Numbered from the stretch's first letter, positions 26,696-35,587 are shown. The stretch is 39,847 nt of DNA from UBA4658 sp002405485 (GCA_036823255.1 DAISGC010000026.1:1-39847), one strand, 5' to 3'. Numbers and translations: made by a program. The notes: generated from the sequence alone by a model not told the origin.

Positions 26696-29602
26696 ATGCG
26701 TTCACAGGCGATGAAAGTTCGTCGGTCGTCGAGTCGAGCTCCGCTGGGGGGGCTTGGCGGGCGGACGCCGAATCACCTGCTGGAGCAGTTGGAGCAGCGT
26801 CAGTACTTCATTGCCGACCCGGTGACGACGACGCATCCGATGTGGTTTGCGACCTATGGGTCTGCGACGGTGGACGGGCAGATCAACGCCGCGGAGTGGG
26901 CGAACACGACGCCGATCGTGCGTGCGCAGGCGAACAGGCCGAACAGCGCGGCGACGATCCGGATGATGTACAACGAGAACGGGTTGTTCCTGAGCGCCGA
27001 CGTGCGGGATGAGTTTCTGTGGTCGGACGGTTCGGGCGGGGGGACGGGAACGCGGTTCGACTGGTACGAGGATGACGCGCTGGCGTTGTTCATTGATCCG
27101 AGCAACACGCGTCGGCGCTATCTGCCGACGATGGGCCGGATGATCGGTTTCAACCTGGGGAATCCGCGCGGGAAGATCGACGGCGCCGGCCGGGTGACGC
27201 GCTTCAACTATGTGATGGGCAACGGCGATCTGAACGGTCTGCATGTGAACCCGTTCGGTGCTCTCTCTCCGGGGATGCGATGGCAGACGCGGCTGTTTGG
27301 CACGTTGAACAACAACGCGGACATCGATCGCGGATGGACGACGGAGGTGTTCCTGCCGTGGGCGAGCATCGGCATGGCGGGGATGCCCAGCAACGGGTCG
27401 GGGATCACGATGAACTTCACGGTGAAGTTCGACGACGACGGGGGCACGCGGAATCAGACGACCTACGAGCACGACTCGAACCCTGCGCTGCGGTTCGGGC
27501 CGCGGACGCTCGACGATCAGGTGGACGGCGTGCCGAGCAGCTTCAACGCCTCTCAGCCTGGCATGGAAGGGCCGGTGAACTATGCCCAGCTCGTGTTCGT
27601 GGATGGTCGAAACCCGGCGGATGTGCCGACGGGCGTGCGGAACCTGACGACGACGTCGCCGAGCGGGTATGGCGTGACGCTGCAGTTCAACGCGCCGACG
27701 GCATCGCTCTCGGCGATGTCGCTGGGTGGCGCTCGCCGAGGCGGTGTGGCGGGCTATGACGTGCGCTGGTCGGAGTCGCCGATCCTGACCGAGAGCGACT
27801 GGGCGAACGCGACGACTGTGCAGAACAACTTCGTGCCGAAGATGCAGGGCCGGCTCGAGCGACTGCGGATCGGCGGCCTGGAGCCGGGGCTGACGTATCA
27901 CGTCGGGGTTCGGGGCGTTGACGCGGCGGGCCGGTCCGGCGCATTGATGACGACCTCGTTCACGACCCTGGACTTCGATCAGGATGCATCGATGGGATCG
28001 CGGGTCATTCCGGCGCCCGGGGGCGGCGGCCTGCAGATGGAGAACGGGAACTCGTTCGTGATCGTGGGCAGCCACGCGGTGCAGACGAACTTCTACGTGC
28101 GCAACCTATTCAAGGGCGACGTGTGGAACGCCAACAACGACACGTACGTGAACTTCTTCCAGAATCCGGGCGCCGAGGGTGATCCGGACGGTTTCTTCCA
28201 GTCGCTGGCGAGCTACGGCGTGAACACACTCCGGATTCCGCTGGAATGGCTGGCGATCGAGCAGGCGGGCCAGGGGCAGCTTCCGCGGGGCACGTACTGG
28301 CTCGAGTATCCCGCCGGGAACTTCAACCCGGACATGCGGGACTATCTGCACTCGATGATGGGGTACGCGGCGGAGTACGGGATCAAGCTCATCCTGCACC
28401 CGTTCAGCACGTTCAACTACCGCACGTTCTTCCAGACCACCGCGTTCGCCGCGCAGAACGGCGGGCCGCTGACGACCATCGACGATTTCTTCCAGAACCC
28501 GACGGTGCTGACGATGGCGACCAACAGGGTGCGGACGATCATGGACTGGGTGAACGCGAGCCCATATCCGGAGGCGGTGCTGGGGATCGAACTCGTGAAC
28601 GAGTGGGATGACTGGACGTGGACGCTGAATCCGCGTGGCGAGGGCGATCCGACCCGCATGCAGGAGATGCGCGATCGCTCCAAGTTCATGACGCGGCTTG
28701 CGCTGGCGGCGAAAGCGCACGACCCGAGGATGAACATTCTGTCGAGTTCGATCGGGTTGATTCCGCGCGGGGCGACAGCGCGGGCGCTGTTCATCTCTGA
28801 TGGGTTCGACATGCTGGCCCCGCACTTCTACACGGTGAGCACCGCCGAGCCGGTGAACAACCCGGATGCGAACAAGAGCATCCGACCTGTGACCGACTAC
28901 GCAGCACTTGCGGCGTACTGGACGACGCAGCGGCGGGACAACCGGCCGATCAACAACGGCGAGTGGGCGCTGGTGCGCTGGATGTGGGACGGCGGGCGCA
29001 CGTACTACACCGGGGTCTCGCCGGTGAGCAATCCGAGCAAACCCTGGACCGTGCAGAACGATGTGGACATGTTCCGCACCACCGCGTGGACGCAGGTGGC
29101 GATGGGCCTTGGCAGCGGCCTTCGGCTTGGCGGCCAGGAGATGCGCGACCTTGTGCCCACCGGGCTGGACAAGGACGTGCACGGGTATCTCCCGCTGCCG
29201 CTGCCGACGGGCATGCGGGAGATTCAGCGGTCGATCTCGGCGTTCGCCACCGACGATCGGCTGGGCTTCGACTTCTCGCAGCACGATGCCACGCCGCTGG
29301 CAGGTCGGATCCGGTTTGCCGGAACCGACAAGCGGCTGATCGGCGTTGGTTCGGCGTCGCGATCTCAGGGCATGGCGTATGTGATCCAGGACCTGAACCG
29401 GACCAGCGGATCGGTGAGCAACGCCACCATGACCATCGATGGACTGACCGAGGGCATGGGTGTCGAAGTCGAGTTCTGGTCCACCGGCGCCAACGCGGAC
29501 CTCATCGGGGCCAACGCCATCACCACCGTTGTGGGCGGGCGCCTGACGCTCACGCTGCCGAACTTCGGCGTGGACGTGATGGTGCGGTGGCGCTCGACCT
29601 GA
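26696..29602 (+). CDS. Secreted multidomain GH5-like glycoside hydrolase
   Basis: The gene encodes 968 aa from ATG 26696, with GAGG 6 bp upstream; an in-frame ATG at 26618 lacks a site. The N terminus is basic (MKVRRSSSRAPLGGL), followed by LEQLEQRQYF, which resembles the LEPR-xLL sorting motif of planctomycete surface proteins. Residues ~45-310 form a CBM9/DOMON-like domain (TVDGQINAAEWANTTPI; LFLSADVRDEFLW). Residues ~315-425 resemble fibronectin type III (GLEPGLTYHVGVRGVDAAG). Residues ~460-830 are a (beta/alpha)8 GH5-type catalytic domain: GVNTLRIPLEWLA, ELVNEWDDW with the acid/base Glu at 636, and NNGEWALVRW with the probable nucleophile Glu756. The last ~110 residues form a beta-sandwich. 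The likely substrate is a beta-1,4-glucan or mannan; specificity cannot be read. Confidence 0.85.
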   Translation: MRSQAMKVRRSSSRAPLGGLGGRTPNHLLEQLEQRQYFIADPVTTTHPMWFATYGSATVDGQINAAEWANTTPIVRAQANRPNSAATIRMMYNENGLFLSADVRDEFLWSDGSGGGTGTRFDWYEDDALALFIDPSNTRRRYLPTMGRMIGFNLGNPRGKIDGAGRVTRFNYVMGNGDLNGLHVNPFGALSPGMRWQTRLFGTLNNNADIDRGWTTEVFLPWASIGMAGMPSNGSGITMNFTVKFDDDGGTRNQTTYEHDSNPALRFGPRTLDDQVDGVPSSFNASQPGMEGPVNYAQLVFVDGRNPADVPTGVRNLTTTSPSGYGVTLQFNAPTASLSAMSLGGARRGGVAGYDVRWSESPILTESDWANATTVQNNFVPKMQGRLERLRIGGLEPGLTYHVGVRGVDAAGRSGALMTTSFTTLDFDQDASMGSRVIPAPGGGGLQMENGNSFVIVGSHAVQTNFYVRNLFKGDVWNANNDTYVNFFQNPGAEGDPDGFFQSLASYGVNTLRIPLEWLAIEQAGQGQLPRGTYWLEYPAGNFNPDMRDYLHSMMGYAAEYGIKLILHPFSTFNYRTFFQTTAFAAQNGGPLTTIDDFFQNPTVLTMATNRVRTIMDWVNASPYPEAVLGIELVNEWDDWTWTLNPRGEGDPTRMQEMRDRSKFMTRLALAAKAHDPRMNILSSSIGLIPRGATARALFISDGFDMLAPHFYTVSTAEPVNNPDANKSIRPVTDYAALAAYWTTQRRDNRPINNGEWALVRWMWDGGRTYYTGVSPVSNPSKPWTVQNDVDMFRTTAWTQVAMGLGSGLRLGGQEMRDLVPTGLDKDVHGYLPLPLPTGMREIQRSISAFATDDRLGFDFSQHDATPLAGRIRFAGTDKRLIGVGSASRSQGMAYVIQDLNRTSGSVSNATMTIDGLTEGMGVEVEFWSTGANADLIGANAITTVVGGRLTLTLPNFGVDVMVRWRST

Positions 29603-29628
29603 TCGCGCATGCCGCAGCGCAATGACAG

Positions 29629-29657
29629 AGGGCCGTCGTGAAGTGCACGACGGCCCT
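29629..29657. terminator. Bidirectional hairpin between convergent genes
   Basis: AGGGCCGTCGTG and CACGACGGCCCT form a perfect 12-bp stem with a 5-nt loop, in the 110-bp gap between two convergent stop codons. There is no long T-run on either side, so termination may need Rho or rely on stem strength. Confidence 0.7.
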
Positions 29658-29712
29658 GGATTGGCTGACTGTGGTGGTGGAACTTGAAGGGACCGCTTGA
29701 GGCCACTCAGAG

Positions 29713-30957
29713 TCAGTTGCGGCTGGCGATGGGCATCTGCATCACCGTGTCCAGGCCGCGGCGAAGGGCCCAGGCCTTGTCGCTCTGGGTCTTGGAGTGC
29801 TGGGCGGCGGACATGGCCGTGCGGAGCTCGCCCTTGGTGGCGCAGCAGACGTTGTCCATGGCCAGGATGGACGTCATGGCGACCTCGTAGACAGCGACGC
29901 ACGCGGCGTGGTCGCCGTGGTTGAACATGGGCGCGCCCCTGTTGATCGCGAGGGCGGCGACGTCACGAGGGGTGGTCATCTCATCGGCGGCGGGCATGCG
30001 GGTGGAGAGCTTGGGCATGTTCGCCGGGAGGATGACGGTGTCGATGACGTGGATCACGCCGTTGGAGGCGTCGATGTCGGTCTTCACGATGCCCGCGCCG
30101 TTGACCGAGGCCTTGCCGTCCTTCACGGCGAACTTGACATTCTCGCCAGCGAGCGTGGAGGCGTTGCCGGACTTGATGGCCTGATCGGAGTAGACGCGAC
30201 CCTCGATGACGTGGAGCTTCAGGATGGTCGCCAGGGCGTCCTTGTTCTCGGGCTTGAGCAGCTTCTCCAGCGTCCCCTTGGGCAGCTTGGCGAAGGCGTC
30301 ATCGGTCGGCGCCAGAACTGTCAGGGCCTTGTCGCCCGAGAGCGCGGGAACCAGACCGGCGGCGGTGGCTGCGGCGAGCAGGGTCTTGAACGAGCCGGCC
30401 TTGGTGGCCACGGCGGGGATGTTGTCCTCGGTCGGGAGTACGACGGTGTCGATCACGTGGATCACGCCGTTGGAGCCGAAGATGTCCGTCTTGACGACCT
30501 TGGCAGTGTCGACCGACAGCTCGGAACCATTGAGCTTCAGGTCCAGACGCTGGCCGTTGACCGTCGGCGCGAACGTGGCCTTGACGGCGTCGGCAGCCGG
30601 GACCCGAGCGGGGACGACGTGGTAGGTCAGGATCGCGGTCAGCTTGGCCTTGTTCTCCGGCTTCAGGAGCGACTCAACGGTGCCCTTGGGGAGTTTCGCG
30701 AAAGCGTCGTTGGTCGGCGCGAAGATCGTGAACGGGCCAGGACCAGAGAGGGTCTCGGCGAGCCCGGCGGCCTGAACGGCGGCCACCAGCGTAGAGAAGT
30801 CCTTGTTCCCCGCGGCGATCTGCACAAGGTTCTGCTGCGCGGCGGCAGGAGTGGACCCTGATCCCTGAGCCGAGGCGGTGGCGGGGAGTGTGGCAAGGCC
30901 GCTGAACGCGACAAGAGCGAGTGCGGAGAACGCGAGAGCGCGGTGACGAACAGGCAT
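29713..30957 (-). CDS. Secreted protein with two FAS1 domains and an extra C-terminal domain
   Basis: The gene encodes 414 aa. AAGGAG lies 9 bp before ATG 30957. The signal peptide is residues 1-31 (MPVRHRALAFSALALVAFSG ... ATASAQG). FAS1 domain 1 spans ~45-178 and domain 2 ~183-315. Each has the family's FTIFAPTNDAFAKLP or LTVLAPTDDAFAKLP strand, the YHV/LHV motif and a GVIHVIDTVVLP/GVIHVIDTVILP end. The last ~85 residues (330-414) are a separate helical segment with INRGAPMFNHGDHAAC, a Cys-Cys pair (371-372) and conserved-looking Met/Ala helices; I do not recognise it. FAS1 domains mediate adhesion or ligand binding outside the cell. It is divergent from an ECF sigma/RskA-type anti-sigma pair that probably controls it. 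Confidence 0.93.
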   Translation of the reverse strand: MPVRHRALAFSALALVAFSGLATLPATASAQGSGSTPAAAQQNLVQIAAGNKDFSTLVAAVQAAGLAETLSGPGPFTIFAPTNDAFAKLPKGTVESLLKPENKAKLTAILTYHVVPARVPAADAVKATFAPTVNGQRLDLKLNGSELSVDTAKVVKTDIFGSNGVIHVIDTVVLPTEDNIPAVATKAGSFKTLLAAATAAGLVPALSGDKALTVLAPTDDAFAKLPKGTLEKLLKPENKDALATILKLHVIEGRVYSDQAIKSGNASTLAGENVKFAVKDGKASVNGAGIVKTDIDASNGVIHVIDTVILPANMPKLSTRMPAADEMTTPRDVAALAINRGAPMFNHGDHAACVAVYEVAMTSILAMDNVCCATKGELRTAMSAAQHSKTQSDKAWALRRGLDTVMQMPIASRN

Positions 30958-31252
30958 GGTCGATGCTCCTTGAAAGTCAGGTCATGAAAATGGTGTCAGA
31001 ACGATCGGAGGTCTGTGTTCGGCCGAGAGTGCAGGGCTCGCACGCACAGAAGGGGGTGTGCCGAGTCGTCAAGCTTGAGCGGATGGCTCTTCGGGTCGCG
31101 GGTCGGCCGCGATGCATGGGCGCGCGGGAAAATCGCGCAAATCGGCCACGTCGAGCGTGAGCTCAGTGGTTGGGAGCGGAGCATGTGACCAACCGGCCAG
31201 ATTGTCTGAAAATGTGGTGCATCGCGGAGGAAGTGGTGTCCGAAGGTGGAAC
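30958..31252. promoter_or_regulatory. Divergent region between FAS1 and sigma factor genes
   Basis: These 295 bp must carry the promoters of both the FAS1 gene (-) and the sigma/anti-sigma pair (+). Reading toward the FAS1 gene, a CCATCC hexamer (31086-31081) matches the reported -35 of mycobacterial SigK, but the -10 at normal spacing (CGGCAC) is a poor match. No clear sigma-70 promoter was found. Confidence 0.4.
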
Positions 31253-31852
31253 ATGGCGTCCGAGCATGCCTACGAACATGGGTCGATGGAAGACGATGCG
31301 GTCATTTTGCAGCGGCTGGCGGCGGGCGATCCGTCGGCGGTGAGCGCGTCGATCGATCGATTCGGATCGCTTGTGTGGATGCTCGCGCTGCGGATGACTC
31401 CGTCGCGGACGGATGCCGAGGACGCGGTGCAAGAGGTGTTCACCGAGATCTGGCGCGTGGCAGGACGATTCGACCCCAACATCGCGTCGGCCCGAGCGTT
31501 TGTGGCGATGATCGCCCGACGACGGCTGATCGATCGGGCGCGATCGAACAAGCGGCATCAGCGCGTGGGGGCGCTTGGGGAAGATCCGTCGGTGGCGGCG
31601 GTGCACTCGGATCCGAGCGGAGGCGTTGTTCTGGATGAGGATGCCGAACGGGCGCGGGCGGCGATCGAGCAGCTTCGCCCCGAGCAGCAGAAAGTGATTC
31701 GGCTGGCGATCGGCGAGAGCTGGACGCACGAGCGGATCGCCGAGCATCTTGGCATGCCGCTTGGAACGGTGAAGACGCATCTTCGCCGGGGTTTGCTGAA
31801 GGTTCGAGAGATTCTGTCCGGGCGGAGCGAGCCCCAGGAGGCCGCACCATGA
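31253..31852 (+). CDS. ECF family RNA polymerase sigma factor
   Basis: The gene encodes 199 aa. ATG 31253 is preferred because AAGGTGGA lies just upstream and the result has a normal ECF length; a frame opening at 31112 adds 47 residues with no homology look. Region 2 (~20-90) contains DAEDAVQEVFTEIWRVAGRFDP and ARAFVAMIARRRLIDRAR (core binding and -10 recognition). Region 4 (~135-190) has LRPEQQKVIRLAIGESWTHERIAEHLGMPLGTVKTHLRRGLLKVRE, a helix-turn-helix for the -35. The stop overlaps the anti-sigma start (ATGA), so the two are translationally coupled. It probably activates its own operon and the divergent FAS1 gene when released. Confidence 0.95.
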   Translation: MASEHAYEHGSMEDDAVILQRLAAGDPSAVSASIDRFGSLVWMLALRMTPSRTDAEDAVQEVFTEIWRVAGRFDPNIASARAFVAMIARRRLIDRARSNKRHQRVGALGEDPSVAAVHSDPSGGVVLDEDAERARAAIEQLRPEQQKVIRLAIGESWTHERIAEHLGMPLGTVKTHLRRGLLKVREILSGRSEPQEAAP

Positions 31853-32661
31853 GCCAGGAGCGTGTGCAGGTTCGAGAACGGGCGCTCGACCTGGTCATCG
31901 CGCGAGCGACGATCGGGCTCTCCCCCGCCGAGGCCGAGGAGCTTCTCGAACTGCGGGAACAGCAGGATGTGATCGATTCGGGGGAGCCGGCGGATCTGGA
32001 GCGAGCGATTGACGCGACGCGTCGGGCGGTGATGGGGGGGTCGGGCGGACTGCCGATCGAGCTGAGGGAGCGGGTGATCCGGGCGATTCCGATTCAAAGC
32101 GAGCGGATGGGCCGTGGGGGCATGTCGGACACGATCCCGATCGAGCGTGCCCGAAACGTCCAGACTCGAACGAACTGGTGGCCGGCGGTTGCTGCGGCGG
32201 CGATTGTGCTCATCGGGTCGGTCGTCGTGTGGTCGACGCTGCCTCAAGGGCGTGCGGGCGGGGTGGTGGGGGGGGCTGGGCTTGTGGCGCGGGTGGATTC
32301 TTCGGCGGATCGTGTGACCGTCGCCTTCAAGCCTGGCGAGGGCGCACTCGCAGGCGCGACGGGCGAGGTGGTGTGGAGCGACACGCTGCAGCGCGGCTAC
32401 ATGCGGATCAAGGGCGCCAAGCCCAACGACGCCGCGGCGATGCAGTATCAGCTCTGGATCGTTGATCCGGCCCGGGACAAGAACCCGGTCGATGGCGGCG
32501 TCTTTGACATTGCCGCGTCGGCGTCGGCGGATGGTGCGGTGGTGGTCCCGTTTGAGTCGCGGCTGGCGGTGAATGGGCCAAAGGTGTTCGCGATCACCGC
32601 GGAGAAGCCGGGCGGGGTCGTGGTCTCGGCCGGGCCACTGATCATGGTGGCGGCCCGGTGA
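31849..32661 (+). CDS. RskA-type anti-sigma factor
   Basis: The gene encodes 270 aa, with its start overlapping the sigma-factor stop. The N-terminal cytoplasmic ~105 residues include LSPAEAEELLELREQQ, resembling the helical sigma-binding part of anti-sigma factors; no HxxxCxxC zinc motif is present. One transmembrane helix lies at residues ~111-129 (WPAVAAAAIVLIGSVVVW). The extracytoplasmic ~140 residues match the RskA C-terminal beta domain: GYMRIKGAKPNDAAAMQYQL, WIVDPARDKNPVDGGVFDI and a final VVSAGPLIMVA. It should hold the ECF sigma at the membrane until regulated proteolysis or ligand sensing releases it; no protease gene is adjacent. Confidence 0.9.
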   Translation: MSQERVQVRERALDLVIARATIGLSPAEAEELLELREQQDVIDSGEPADLERAIDATRRAVMGGSGGLPIELRERVIRAIPIQSERMGRGGMSDTIPIERARNVQTRTNWWPAVAAAAIVLIGSVVVWSTLPQGRAGGVVGGAGLVARVDSSADRVTVAFKPGEGALAGATGEVVWSDTLQRGYMRIKGAKPNDAAAMQYQLWIVDPARDKNPVDGGVFDIAASASADGAVVVPFESRLAVNGPKVFAITAEKPGGVVVSAGPLIMVAAR

Positions 32662-32722
32662 GCTGGATGCCGATCGGCCGCTGCTGTTGCATCGACGGGT
32701 GTCGATCCGACTATCCTGACGC

Positions 32723-34060
32723 GTGAGCCAGATGGTTGTAGAGCGTTCGGCGAGTCGACCGCGGATCGCGGGCGTGATCGCCGCGCACGTGGTGGTGCTG
32801 GGCACGCTGTCGTCGACGTGGATGGCGACGCAGATCGTGCTGCCGGTGATCGCGAAGAAATCTCTGGACGCGAACGCGTGGCAGCTTCTGGCGATCACCG
32901 CGACGCCGACGGTGTTCTTTGTGCTCAGCGTTTTCTGGAACGCGGTGTTCGCTCGGCTGCGCATCGGGACGTATCTGTCGATCTACTGGGTGTGCACGGC
33001 GGTGCCGATCGCGCTGATGGGGCTGGCCGAGAGCTTCTGGTGGATGCTGCTGCCGCAGGTGGTGGCAAGCATCGGTTCGGCGGCGTATCACCCCGTGGCC
33101 GGGGAGTTGCTCCGGGGGCTGTACTCGGAGAAGGTGCGAGGGCGGGTGTACGGCGTGCTGTACGCGTGCTCGCTGGTGGTCTCGGCGCTCGTTGGGCTTG
33201 GATTCGGTCGATGGTTGAACCTGGATGATCGTGCCTATCGCCTGTTCCTGCCGATCGTTGCTGGGCTGCAGGGTGTGGGCGTGCTCGTGGCGTGGCGGCT
33301 TGCGGCGACAAGCGGGGTGAGCGCTGCGAAGACCGCGCGGGGTGACGAGGGCGCGATCACCGCGGCGATCGACGTGCGAAAGATGCTCGAGCCGATCGCG
33401 CACATGCGTGCGGTGCTGAAGGCCGACCCGGTGTTTGCGCGCTACGAGGGCGCGTACATGACGTACGGCGCGGGGTGGATGATCACCTACGCGCTCCTGC
33501 CGATCCTTGTGGTGGACAAGCTGAAGCTGGACTACGCGACGATCATGGAGCGGACGCACGTGGCGTATCTGCTGGCGATGCTGCTGATGCTCGCGCCGGC
33601 GGGATATCTGATGGACCGCATGGGGGCGATGAAGAGCGTGGGGCTGAGCTTCGGGATGCTCACGGTGTATCCGCTCATGCTTGCGTTCGCGCCGGATGCG
33701 GACTGGCTGCTGGCCGCGAGCATCGCGTACGGGATCGCGCACGCCGGCGCGAGTGTGGGATGGATGCTGGGCCCTGTGTCGCTGGCGCCTTCGCCGGACA
33801 AGGCGTCGCAGTATGTGGCGATCCATGCCACGCTGGTTGGCGTGCGGGGGATCGTGCTGCAGTTTGCGGGCGTGGCTCTGTACCGGATGACCGACAGCTT
33901 CACGGTGCCGCTGCTGGTTGCGGCGGGGGCCTATGCCTGGAGCGCGGTGCAGATGTGGCGGCTTGATGGGCGCGTGCGGGGGACGAGCGTGGGCCAGGAC
34001 GCCAGTGACCACGTTCCAACGGGGTCGGCTCAGCGTGTCAATGATCCCAATCGTGATTGA
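32723..34060 (+). CDS. MFS transporter
   Basis: The gene encodes 445 aa with about 11-12 hydrophobic segments in two halves separated by a charged loop near residues 195-230 (AKTARGDEGAITAAIDVRKML). The first half shows GSAAYHPVAGELLRGLYSEKVRGRVYGVLYA, a signature-like loop with positive charges between TM4 and TM5 (YSEKVRGRVYG). The second half repeats the pattern with GYLMDRMGAMKSVGLS. GTG 32723 is used; ATG 32732 is a possible alternative. The substrate cannot be predicted. Its last 20 bp overlap the start of the MBL nuclease gene. Confidence 0.85.
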   Translation: MSQMVVERSASRPRIAGVIAAHVVVLGTLSSTWMATQIVLPVIAKKSLDANAWQLLAITATPTVFFVLSVFWNAVFARLRIGTYLSIYWVCTAVPIALMGLAESFWWMLLPQVVASIGSAAYHPVAGELLRGLYSEKVRGRVYGVLYACSLVVSALVGLGFGRWLNLDDRAYRLFLPIVAGLQGVGVLVAWRLAATSGVSAAKTARGDEGAITAAIDVRKMLEPIAHMRAVLKADPVFARYEGAYMTYGAGWMITYALLPILVVDKLKLDYATIMERTHVAYLLAMLLMLAPAGYLMDRMGAMKSVGLSFGMLTVYPLMLAFAPDADWLLAASIAYGIAHAGASVGWMLGPVSLAPSPDKASQYVAIHATLVGVRGIVLQFAGVALYRMTDSFTVPLLVAAGAYAWSAVQMWRLDGRVRGTSVGQDASDHVPTGSAQRVNDPNRD

Positions 34061-35564
34061 CGACCGGATCACTTTCTTCGGAGCGGCGGGTGAGGTCACG
34101 GGCTCGTGCGCCCTGGTGGAACATGGGCGAGCCCGGGTTCTGGTGGACTTCGGGATGATCCAGGGGGCGGAAGAGGTCGAGCGGAAGAACCTTGTGCCGC
34201 CGGGCCTTGACGCACGCTCGATCGATGCGGTGGTGGTGACCCATGCGCATCTGGATCACTGCGGCCGGCTGCCCATGTTGCCCCGGCTTGGGTTTCACGG
34301 CAAGGTGTGGGCGACCAAGCCGACGCACGAGTTGCTGGGGGCGGTGCTGCACGGGTCGGCCCGGGTGCAGGCGATCCGGGTGACGGAGCACGCCGAGCGG
34401 GTGCTTCGGCGGAGCGGACTTGGGGTGCGCAGGGCAGATGGTCGGGGCGTGGAGCGCGGTCGGCGACGCGGATACGGGGGCGAGCGCGTTCGTGTCGAGA
34501 AGGTCTGGGCGGACACGCCGTGGCAGCCGGGAATCGAGCCCGAGGATGGGCCGGTGCGGCTCTATGACTCGTTCGAGGTGGATGCCATTCTCCGGCGAGT
34601 CGAGAGCGTGGGGTATGGCGTTCCGGTCGAGATCGCCTCGGGCGTTCGGCTGCGGCTGCTGGACGCCGGGCACGTGATCGGATCGGCGAGCGTGGAGCTG
34701 ACTCTCGGCGAGGGTCGCCACGAGCGGGTGATCGTGTTCAGCGGGGACCTTGGGCCAAAGGGTGCGCCGCTGCTTGCGCCTCCCAGGAGTCCGGAGCGGG
34801 CCGACGTGGTGGTGATGGAAAGCACCTACGGCGACCGTGACCATCCGAAGGTGCAGGAGACGATGCAGGAGCTGGCGGGGAGCGCCGACGCCGCGCGACG
34901 CGAGCAGTTTCGCGTTGTGGTGCCGACGTTCACCCTCGGGCGCGCCCAGCAGTTGCTGTATCGACTGGGACAGCTCAGCCGAGATGGGCTGCTCGGCGGT
35001 TTGCCCGTGTATCTCGATTCCAAGATGGCCGTCGCCGCGAGCGAGGCCTATGCCCGGCATCCGGACTTGCTGGATGAGTCCTCGCGTCGGATGCTTGCCG
35101 CCGGCAAGTGGCCGACGCACTTTGATGAGCTTGTGTATGTGGAGGGGCGAGAGGACTCGCGACGTCTGAATCGCCTGCGCGGCGGGGGCATCATCGTGGC
35201 GGGGAGCGGGTTCTGTCATGGCGGGCCGGTCGTGGAGCATCTGACGCACACGCTGCACAGGGAGGACGCGCTCGTGCTGCTCATCGGGCACCAGCCGAGC
35301 GGAACCCCCGCAGGTGATCTGGCGCGGGGATATCCGACGGTTGTGCTGAACGAGGAGGAGCAGGAGGTTCGGTGCCGCGTCAAGGTGATCCGCGGGGTGA
35401 GCGGGCACGCCGACCGAACGGGGCTGATCGAATGGCTGGGCGGGATCAAGGATCGGCCGGAGCGGGTCATCCTGAACCACGGCGAGCGCGAGACCCGCGC
35501 CAAGCTTGCGACACGGATCGGCGAGCAGCTGAAGCTGGAGTGCGAGCAGCCGGTTGTGTCGTGA
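34041..35564 (+). CDS. MBL-fold/beta-CASP RNA nuclease-like protein
   Basis: The gene encodes 507 aa from ATG 34041, overlapping the MFS gene by 20 bp. The metallo-beta-lactamase core is intact: H68-x-H70-x-D72-H73 (THAHLDH), DAGHVIGSASVEL (His ligand), SGDLGP (Asp ligand) and VILNHGE at the end. The beta-CASP motifs are present: MESTYGDRDH (motif A), VVVPTFTLGRAQQLLYRL, GHQPSGTPA (motif B) and VSGHAD (motif C). An Arg-rich insert of about 60 residues (roughly 118-175) interrupts the MBL core between the early strands and the DAGHVIG motif. Members of the Ysh1/CPSF73 and RNase J-related group cut RNA; it is probably a cytoplasmic, two-zinc-dependent ribonuclease. A terminator follows 116 bp after the stop. 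Confidence 0.93.
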   Translation: MIPIVIDDRITFFGAAGEVTGSCALVEHGRARVLVDFGMIQGAEEVERKNLVPPGLDARSIDAVVVTHAHLDHCGRLPMLPRLGFHGKVWATKPTHELLGAVLHGSARVQAIRVTEHAERVLRRSGLGVRRADGRGVERGRRRGYGGERVRVEKVWADTPWQPGIEPEDGPVRLYDSFEVDAILRRVESVGYGVPVEIASGVRLRLLDAGHVIGSASVELTLGEGRHERVIVFSGDLGPKGAPLLAPPRSPERADVVVMESTYGDRDHPKVQETMQELAGSADAARREQFRVVVPTFTLGRAQQLLYRLGQLSRDGLLGGLPVYLDSKMAVAASEAYARHPDLLDESSRRMLAAGKWPTHFDELVYVEGREDSRRLNRLRGGGIIVAGSGFCHGGPVVEHLTHTLHREDALVLLIGHQPSGTPAGDLARGYPTVVLNEEEQEVRCRVKVIRGVSGHADRTGLIEWLGGIKDRPERVILNHGERETRAKLATRIGEQLKLECEQPVVS

Positions 35565-35587
35565 CTACGGCATCGAGCGGGCCTAAC

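Noticed and set aside
26116..26697. 193-aa minus-strand ORF in the intergenic stretch
   Set aside because: No start context, no domain, Arg/Ser/Gly-rich composition, and overlap with other equally weak frames.
31058..31086. SigK-like -35 CCATCC toward the FAS1 gene
   Set aside because: The hexamer matches, but the -10 element at normal spacing is CGGCAC, not close to CCGAAT, so it is not accepted as a promoter.
31112..31252. Upstream in-frame extension of the ECF sigma factor
   Set aside because: The added 47 residues lack homology character, and a ribosome-binding site sits just before ATG 31253, giving a normal ECF length.
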